Source of the DNA: Deltaproteobacteria bacterium UBA5754
GTDB lineage: Bacteria > Desulfobacterota > Dissulfuribacteria > Dissulfuribacterales > UBA5754
Direction of reading: 5' to 3'
Length of the DNA: 10,950 nt
Assembly (NCBI GenBank): GCA_002419025.1
Contig: DIFG01000096.1
Coordinates: 1 to 10,950, forward strand
A program made the translations under genes and the position numbers. Each line of letters opens with the position of its first letter. Position 1 is the stretch's first letter. Below the pieces are notes generated by a model. That model was not told the DNA's origin and did not search any database. It was given only the letters and a program-made list of their open reading frames with translations. Of the stretch, positions 6,441 to 10,950 are shown in pieces.

Positions 6441-7330
6441 TGTGCGTCGAGGTCCTTTCCTGTCAGGAGCCTCAGGGCATCGAGATAGCGCTCCCGGGTC
6501 TTTTCCACGATTTCTGCGGGGAGTTCAGGGCCAGGCGGCCTTTTGTCCCAGGAGAGGGACTCGAGATAGTCACGGACGAACTGCTTGTCGAAACTCGGCT
6601 GTGGGCCGCCCGGCGCATACGAATAGGCTGGCCAGAAGCGGGAGGAGTCCGGGGTGAGGACCTCGTCTATGAGAATGAGTTCGCCATCTACGACGCCGAA
6701 CTCGAATTTCGTGTCCGCAATGATGACACCCCGCTGCCTTGCATACTCGGCCGCCCTTCGGTAAAGGGCGAGGCTCGATTCCCTCACGGCCCTTGCATGT
6801 TCCTCGCCGAGAAGCGCCCGGGCCGAGGAAAAATCGATGTTTTCGTCATGTGCGCCAACGGCGGCCTTTGTCGATGGGGTGAAGATCGGTTCGGGCAAGG
6901 CCTCGGATTCCCGCAGACCCTGCGGCAGCGAGATGCCGCATACGGAGCCGGTCTTGCGGTAATCCTTCCATCCAGAGCCTGAGAGATATCCCCTGACGAT
7001 GCATTCTACAGGTAGGGGCGCGGCCTTCTTGACGAGCATGCTTCTGCCCTCGAGGGAGTCCCGATAGGGTCTGAACCGGGAGGGGTATGTGTCAGTATCC
7101 GCGGAAATGAGGTGGTTGGGGATGATGTCCTTCAAAAACTCGAACCAGAAAAGGGACATGCGGGTGAGGATCCTTCCCTTGTCCGGAATGGGGGTGGGTA
7201 GGACGACGTCAAAGGCAGAGAGCCGGTCCGTGGCCACCACAAGCAGGGCATCGCCGGCATCGTATATGTCACGCACCTTTCCCCGATGAAGGAGGGGGAT
7301 ATCAGGTAAATTCGTTTCCAGGACGGTCAT
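6437..7330 (-). CDS. purC: SAICAR synthetase PurC
   Basis: PurC ligates aspartate to CAIR with ATP, forming SAICAR in de novo purine synthesis. The 297-aa product fits the longer form of the family, similar in length to yeast Ade1 and longer than the roughly 240-aa E. coli enzyme. Motifs in order are GKVRDIYD (17-24), TDRLSAFDV (34-42), VECIVRGYLSGSGWKDY (108-124), FTPSTKA (140-146), IIADTKFEFG (193-202) and IDEVLTPDSSRFWP (211-224). The frame is open to 7486, but the extra 52 residues cross the CCATGGACGGCC repeat and are not homologous to PurC. ATG 7330 has an AGGAG about 10 nt upstream (7341-7345). The gene diverges from the PBP gene and heads a group with the thermonuclease and perhaps the deacetylase. 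No purine riboswitch is evident in the 242-nt intergenic region. Confidence 0.95.
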   Translation of the reverse strand: MTVLETNLPDIPLLHRGKVRDIYDAGDALLVVATDRLSAFDVVLPTPIPDKGRILTRMSLFWFEFLKDIIPNHLISADTDTYPSRFRPYRDSLEGRSMLVKKAAPLPVECIVRGYLSGSGWKDYRKTGSVCGISLPQGLRESEALPEPIFTPSTKAAVGAHDENIDFSSARALLGEEHARAVRESSLALYRRAAEYARQRGVIIADTKFEFGVVDGELILIDEVLTPDSSRFWPAYSYAPGGPQPSFDKQFVRDYLESLSWDKRPPGPELPAEIVEKTRERYLDALRLLTGKDLDAQ

Positions 7331-7393
7331 GAAGGGTCTTCTCCTAGGAAAAGGGATTTTCGACAGGCTATCTAATATCTGTGCCGGGCGCAA

Positions 7394-7409
7394 GAAACAG
7401 GACTGTTTC
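7394..7409. promoter_or_regulatory. 16-nt palindrome in the purC leader region
   Basis: GAAACAG (7394-7400) and CTGTTTC (7403-7409) form a perfect 7-bp dyad around a 2-nt centre, 64 nt upstream of the purC ATG. It could be an operator for a dimeric repressor, or a small hairpin. It does not match the E. coli PurR box. A TTGCGC (7393-7388, minus strand) lies beside it as a weak -35 candidate, without a convincing -10. Confidence 0.35.
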
Positions 7410-7420
7410 CGGGCGGGCTT

Positions 7421-7442
7421 CCATGGACGGCCGCCGTCGGCA
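7421..7442 (+). repeat. CCATGGACGGCC repeat, copy 2
   Basis: CCATGGACGGCC followed by GTCGGCA repeats the segment found in the opposite orientation at 5688-5711, with a 2-nt shorter centre. A degenerate CTGTCTGCTGACATGCAGGCG (7473 onward, CTGCC/GGCAG-like) follows, so several repeat types are clustered in this intergenic region. Confidence 0.5.
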
Positions 7443-7499
7443 AATACGCAACTATTTACGGTGCCGTTTGCCCTGTCTGCTGACATGCAGGCGCGCGAA

Positions 7500-7529
7500 C
7501 AAACGCCCCGGTCGCCGGCTCACGGATTC
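7500..7529 (+). repeat. 30-nt dispersed repeat, copy 2
   Basis: This matches 482-511 at 27 of 30 bases, in the same orientation relative to the downstream plus-strand gene. It lies 43 nt before the PBP start codon. Confidence 0.65.
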
Positions 7530-7535
7530 GGGGTG

Positions 7536-7564
7536 TTGTCTGACGCCTCGGAAAAGTGTATAGA
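7536..7564 (+). promoter_or_regulatory. Candidate promoter of the PBP gene
   Basis: TTGTCT (7536-7541) and TATAGA (7559-7564) are 17 nt apart, each matching 4 of 6 consensus bases. The expected transcription start near 7571 would leave a leader of only about 2 nt before the ATG at 7573. So either the transcript is near-leaderless or this is a chance match. Confidence 0.3.
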
Positions 7565-7572
7565 AAGTATTC

Positions 7573-9723
7573 ATGTCCTCTCCCATTCGGAAGAAGGAAG
7601 GTCCGGCGACCAGGGCCTGGGGGGCACGATCCCTCATCGTTGTCCTACTTTGCGCCTGCCTTTTTGTCACCTTGGGAACCGGCGCCCTCATCGTCGGGTA
7701 TCTCTCACTCGGGCTTCCGGATATCGAGAGCCTCAAGAGGTACCGGCCGCCGGTCGTCACCGAGGTCCTCGACAAGGATTTCCGCCCGCTCGCTTACTGG
7801 TATGAGGAAAGGCGGTGGTATGTCCCGCTGGACCGCATGCCCCGCAATATGATCCATGCCATCCTCGCCGCCGAGGACGCCCGGTTTTATGAACACCCAG
7901 GCATCGATTTTCTTGGTGTCATTCGGGCCGTACTCCGGAACGTTGAGGCAGGGGGAATCGTCCAGGGGGCGAGCACCATTACCCAGCAGGTGACCCGTGC
8001 GCTCCTTCTCACGCCGGAGAAGAGTTGGGTCAGAAAGATCAAAGAGGCGGTCCTCGCCTGGCAGATCGACGGTACCCTTACTAAGGACGAGATACTTGCC
8101 ATATATCTCAACCAGATCTATTTCGGCCATGGCGCCTATGGGGTGGAAGCGGCTGCGCGGACCTATTTCAACAAGCACGCCATGGACCTTTCCCTCGCGG
8201 AATGTGCCCTCATTGCCGGTCTTCCCCAGGCCCCGAGCCGCTACGATCCGTTCCGCAACCTGGAAGCGGCTCGCGCACGTCAGCACTATGTCCTGAGACG
8301 CATGGCCGAGGAGGGGTTCATATCCGCTGACGAGGCTGCTGCAGCAGCCTCGTCTGAACTTGTCTTTCAGTCCGAAGAACTTCTTCCCCCGCCGGGGTCC
8401 GGATATTTTCTCACCGAGGTGCGAAAGGACCTCGAGGCGCGCTATGGGAGAAAAAGGTTGCTCACAGATGGCCTGACCGTTGTCACGACCCTGGACAGCG
8501 AGTGGCAGTACCGGGCCCATACGGCCTTGGTCAGCGGGATCGAGGCCGTTTTGAAGAGGCATCCCCGCGACAAGGATCTCGCCGGTTCGCTCCAGGGCGC
8601 CCTAGTCGCCATGGAGCTCGAAACCGGTGCGGTTAGGGCCCTTGTCGGTGGACGGGATTTTGGGACCACCCAGTTCAACTTCGCGACTCAAGGGAGGATG
8701 CAGCCCGGATCCGCCTTCAAACCCATCGTATATGCGGCGGCCATGGCCAGGAGGGCCATCACCCCGAGGACGGTCCTCATGGATGAGCCAGTGGCTTTTC
8801 CTGGGTCAGGGAGGGGTGACTACTGGCGTCCATCGAACTTCGATGGACAGTTCCTCGGCCCCATCACGGTCCGCACGGCGCTTACCCTTTCTCGTAACGT
8901 CATCTCTGTCAAGATCGCAGACATGATCGGGACACGACCCATCGCGGACCTTGCCCATGCCATGGGGGTGACTGTCCCACTCGCGCAGGATCTTACTCTC
9001 TCCCTGGGATCGACGGCCGTGCCCCTGAGCCAGATGGTCCAGGCGTACAGCGCCTTCCCCAATGGAGGCAAGAGCGTCGAGCCACGCTTCATCCGATATG
9101 TCAGGGACCAGAACGGACGGATCCTCGAGAATATGCGGACTGTCAGACACGAGGCCCTCGATCCGGTGACGGCCTATCAGATGGTGAGTCTCCTCCAGGG
9201 GGTCGTGCGGGAAGGGACAGGGGCCGCGGCCCGGGCACTCGGCGTTCCCTGCGGGGGAAAGACCGGCACGTCGAACGATTTTCGTGATGCCTGGTTCATC
9301 GGATTTACCCCGGAGATCGTTGCTGGCGTATGGGTCGGACGGGAGGACAGGAAGCCCATCGGCACGAAGGAAACAGGTGGGAGGGTGGCCTGTCCCATCT
9401 GGACCGACTTCATGTCGGTCACCAGGACGGGTTCGGCGAGAGCGAATTTTCCCATCCCAGCCGGAGTCGCCATCGTTCAGGTGGACAAGGAGACCGGAAT
9501 GTTCCTGGATCCGGACATGGGGGATGTGGCGTCCCAATCGGTTTGGGAGGTCGTCAGGGATGAGGAACTCACCCTGATGGAACGGACACCGAGTGTGTAC
9601 GCAGCTGATGCCAGCCTGGAAGGCTCCACATCTCGGGATGACGAAGAAATCCGGAACCGGGGCGAGCGTGGGAAGGGTATCCCGGGCTGGATCAGGCGCC
9701 TCGACGACTTTTTTTTCAGGTAG
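7573..9723 (+). CDS. mrcA: Class A penicillin-binding protein, PBP1A family
   Basis: A bifunctional peptidoglycan synthase anchored in the inner membrane, polymerising glycan strands and cross-linking peptides. The 716-aa protein has a short cytoplasmic N-terminus (RKKEG...), one membrane segment at about residues 20-46, and a GT51 transglycosylase domain. That domain has Glu101 in EDARFYEH, QGASTITQQ (131-139), second catalytic Glu173 in KDEILAIYLNQIYFG, and AALIAGLPQAPSRYDP-like sequence (201-226). The transpeptidase has SxxK (Ser380, Lys383), SxN (Ser440, Asn442) and KTGTS (563-567), all intact. The linker between the domains is short, so it lacks the large insertion of E. coli PBP1A (850 aa). 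The first ATG after an in-frame TAG at 7561 is 7573, and its ribosome binding site is weak (AGAAAG). The stop overlaps that of the convergent CBS-ACT gene by 8 bp. Whether mrcA or another paralogue name applies is uncertain. Confidence 0.94.
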   Translation: MSSPIRKKEGPATRAWGARSLIVVLLCACLFVTLGTGALIVGYLSLGLPDIESLKRYRPPVVTEVLDKDFRPLAYWYEERRWYVPLDRMPRNMIHAILAAEDARFYEHPGIDFLGVIRAVLRNVEAGGIVQGASTITQQVTRALLLTPEKSWVRKIKEAVLAWQIDGTLTKDEILAIYLNQIYFGHGAYGVEAAARTYFNKHAMDLSLAECALIAGLPQAPSRYDPFRNLEAARARQHYVLRRMAEEGFISADEAAAAASSELVFQSEELLPPPGSGYFLTEVRKDLEARYGRKRLLTDGLTVVTTLDSEWQYRAHTALVSGIEAVLKRHPRDKDLAGSLQGALVAMELETGAVRALVGGRDFGTTQFNFATQGRMQPGSAFKPIVYAAAMARRAITPRTVLMDEPVAFPGSGRGDYWRPSNFDGQFLGPITVRTALTLSRNVISVKIADMIGTRPIADLAHAMGVTVPLAQDLTLSLGSTAVPLSQMVQAYSAFPNGGKSVEPRFIRYVRDQNGRILENMRTVRHEALDPVTAYQMVSLLQGVVREGTGAAARALGVPCGGKTGTSNDFRDAWFIGFTPEIVAGVWVGREDRKPIGTKETGGRVACPIWTDFMSVTRTGSARANFPIPAGVAIVQVDKETGMFLDPDMGDVASQSVWEVVRDEELTLMERTPSVYAADASLEGSTSRDDEEIRNRGERGKGIPGWIRRLDDFFFR

Positions 9724-10411
9724 TAGTCGGCCGCGATCTTTTGGGGAGGTCGCTCAGGTCTTCCCTGTTCACGTAGAGAACTCGGTATTCCTTCTTGAGA
9801 TCGTTGACAAGGGCATCGAGAGATGCATCCGGCATTTCCTTGATTCGGATGTAGGCCTCCTTCCGGCCAGGGGAGACGTGTTCGATGCACGTAAGAACGC
9901 TCACGATTCGGGCGTTGTGGGCGCGGATGATGTTCAGGAGCTGATTGAGGACCCCTGATCGGTCTTCGATGTCACAGGCGAGTTGGATAGGGCCGCGATG
10001 GATTCCGGTTATGCTTACCATGACCTTGAAGACATCCGTTTGGGTTATGAGGCCTACGACGTGTCCATTTTCGTCTATGACAGGCAGGCCGGAGATCCTG
10101 TTGTCCAGCATGATGACCGCCGCCTTTTCCACGGAATCGTTTTCCCGAATGGTCAGGGGATTGGCAGTCATGATGTCCTTGGCCTTGACCTCTGAAAGAA
10201 GGTAGTAAAGCTCGTGGACGTCAAGGGACGTGGCCTTGGAAGGCGCGGCCTCCTTGATGTCCCTGTCGCTGATGATGCCGACGAGCCGGTTCTTCTTGAC
10301 TACCGGGATCCTACGTATTCCGTGTTCCTTCATGAGCTGGGTGGCCTTCATGATCGAGGTCTCTTCCTCGATCACAATGGGGTTTGCTGCCATCCATTCC
10401 TTGACAAGCAT
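9716..10411 (-). CDS. CBS-CBS-ACT domain protein
   Basis: A 231-aa soluble protein with two CBS domains (about residues 1-58, from MLVKEWMAANPIVIEE to VGIISDRDIKEA, and about 77-132, from KDIMTANPLTI to VGLITQTDVFKV). A C-terminal ACT-like domain follows (about 142-215, CDIEDRSGVLNQLLNIIRAH...). Tandem CBS domains usually bind adenosine nucleotides and ACT domains bind small metabolites such as amino acids. The architecture resembles AcuB-type proteins, and no catalytic domain is present, so a ligand-sensing or regulatory role is likely; the target is unknown. The frame extends to 10474, but ATG 10411 has GAGGAGG 5 nt upstream (10417-10423) and begins directly with the first CBS domain. The last 8 bp overlap the end of the PBP gene on the other strand. 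Confidence 0.9.
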   Translation of the reverse strand: MLVKEWMAANPIVIEEETSIMKATQLMKEHGIRRIPVVKKNRLVGIISDRDIKEAAPSKATSLDVHELYYLLSEVKAKDIMTANPLTIRENDSVEKAAVIMLDNRISGLPVIDENGHVVGLITQTDVFKVMVSITGIHRGPIQLACDIEDRSGVLNQLLNIIRAHNARIVSVLTCIEHVSPGRKEAYIRIKEMPDASLDALVNDLKKEYRVLYVNREDLSDLPKRSRPTTT

Positions 10412-10416
10412 GCGGT

Positions 10417-10423
10417 CCTCCTC
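10417..10423 (-). promoter_or_regulatory. Ribosome binding site of the CBS-ACT gene
   Basis: GAGGAGG on the minus strand ends 5 nt before ATG 10411. This near-ideal site decides the start against the upstream ATG at 10474. Confidence 0.7.
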
Positions 10424-10503
10424 GTAACCATCCGATGAAGTGGGGCTTTCCTCATCCACCTGGGGCGGGTTCATGAATCATGTTTGAACTCGATGTCCGG
10501 GTG

Positions 10504-10532
10504 AGGTAATCAGAAGGGCATCCCCGTGTCAA
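10504..10532 (-). promoter_or_regulatory. Possible promoter of the CBS-ACT gene
   Basis: A consensus -35 TTGACA lies at 10532-10527 on the minus strand. At 17 nt spacing the -10 position (10509-10504) reads TTACCT, which is poor. The -35 is therefore the only real support. Confidence 0.3.
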
Positions 10533-10591
10533 GGGATGGGCCTGCCTTTGATGAGGATTTTTAAAAAAAAGGGGATGGATATCCTGGAATT

Positions 10592-10783
10592 TTAGTGGTT
10601 TGCGATTTCCTGACAATCCTCCCGCCAGCAGCAATCCATCTGGCCGCAGTGGGGAATTTTAGTATAACACGGGTCATGTCCTTCTGCTTCCTGGATGGCC
10701 CATATAAGTTCGGTCTTTTTGAGTCGGGAATAATTCTTGATCCCCATGGCCTTTGCATGCAATTGAATTTTTTTGACGTTCAT
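10592..10783 (-). CDS. SAP/Rho-N-like mini-protein with CCWREDC motif
   Basis: A 63-aa protein. Residues 1-35 (MNVKKIQLHAKAMGIKNYS, then LKKTELIWAIQEAEG) fit the helix-turn-helix-like SAP or Rho N-terminal fold, which binds DNA or RNA. The C-terminal half has five cysteines (39, 46, 51, 52, 57) in the pattern C-x6-C-x4-CC-x4-C, including CCWREDC. I recall small proteins of this architecture as common in Desulfobacterota, without known function. The cysteines could bind zinc or an iron-sulfur cluster (inference). An ATG at 10810 would add nine residues, but ATG 10783 has GGGAGA 7 nt upstream (10791-10796) and starts at the domain. The gene has its own promoter candidate. Downstream a run of eight A on the plus strand (T on the transcript) near 10563-10570 follows a weak dyad only. 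Confidence 0.78.
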   Translation of the reverse strand: MNVKKIQLHAKAMGIKNYSRLKKTELIWAIQEAEGHDPCYTKIPHCGQMDCCWREDCQEIANH

Positions 10784-10818
10784 GACCTGTTCTCCCTTTT
10801 TTGGTAGCATCTGTCACC

Positions 10819-10847
10819 CTTATGTCTGTTGATGAAAATTTTGTCAA
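10819..10847 (-). promoter_or_regulatory. Sigma-70-type promoter of the SAP-like gene
   Basis: On the minus strand a consensus TTGACA (10847-10842) is followed, after exactly 17 nt, by CATAAG (10824-10819), matching 4 of 6 bases of the -10 consensus. Transcription would begin near 10812, giving a leader of about 29 nt before ATG 10783. Confidence 0.55.
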
Positions 10848-10931
10848 GGCAAGAGACCGGTTCCGTTGCTCGTGGCCTTGGTAAATTGACAATTGGGAGG
10901 TCGGTCCCTAAGTTGCAACATTGTTTTTTTG

Positions 10932-10950
10932 GGCTCTTCGTCATTTCGTG
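10932..10950 (-). repeat. 19-nt inverted repeat, right copy
   Basis: GGCTCTTCG...CATTTCGTG is the exact reverse complement of 139-157. It runs to the last base of the window, so its outer boundary cannot be seen. Confidence 0.75.

Noticed and set aside
5583..6488. 301-codon open frame on the plus strand opposite the thermonuclease gene
   Set aside because: It covers the thermonuclease coding strand in antisense plus intergenic repeat DNA and has no recognisable domain.
10555..10592. Rho-independent terminator after the SAP-like gene
   Set aside because: There is a T-run on the transcript strand, but the only preceding dyad (GGATATCC) is 4 bp with no loop, which is too weak to call.
10881..10893. 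Plus-strand TTGACA near 10885 as a promoter
   Set aside because: It sits inside the small AATTGACAATT dyad, and no -10 at suitable spacing or downstream plus-strand gene is visible before the window ends.

Overview
The window is ordinary chromosomal DNA from a GC-rich Gram-negative bacterium. It is most likely a member of the Desulfobacterota (former Deltaproteobacteria). That placement is an inference from three things: a NIL-domain ferredoxin next to mnmA, a small SAP/Rho-N-like protein ending in a CCWREDC cysteine motif, and dispersed intergenic palindromes of a kind common in those genomes. I see no phage, transposase, CRISPR array, rRNA or tRNA.

Layout from left to right. Positions 1-588 hold no gene and are rich in short repeats. 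A DedA-family membrane protein (589-1245, +) converges on a leftward three-gene operon: NIL-domain ferredoxin (4027-3599), mnmA (3596-2559) and mtaB (2568-1258). This operon has a good sigma-70-type promoter at 4061-4089 and its genes are 2 nt apart or overlapping. Positions 4090-4564 are gene-free and carry two 26-nt GTCGGGTTA palindromes and a GCCTGCCGGCAGGC-type repeat. A second leftward group follows: purC (7330-6437), a secreted thermonuclease-like protein (6440-5796, sharing ATGA with the purC stop) and, after a repeat-containing gap, a histone-deacetylase-family hydrolase (5635-4565). Divergent from purC is a class A penicillin-binding protein (7573-9723, +). Its stop overlaps the stop of a leftward CBS-CBS-ACT protein (10411-9716). 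Last comes the 63-aa SAP/Rho-N-like protein (10783-10592, -) with its own promoter.

How the genes work together. MnmA (2-thiolation of tRNA U34) and MtaB (2-methylthiolation of t6A37) both put sulfur into the tRNA anticodon loop, so the promoter-proximal NIL ferredoxin is plausibly an electron or sulfur partner. PurC is de novo purine synthesis. The PBP and DedA proteins belong to the cell envelope. The CBS-ACT protein is a probable small-ligand sensor.

No clear new multi-gene system is visible. The points most worth following are the NIL-ferredoxin/mnmA/mtaB linkage, the cysteine-rich mini-protein, the thermonuclease with a cysteine-bearing tail, and a set of mosaic repeats shared among the intergenic regions, including one pair near opposite ends of the window.
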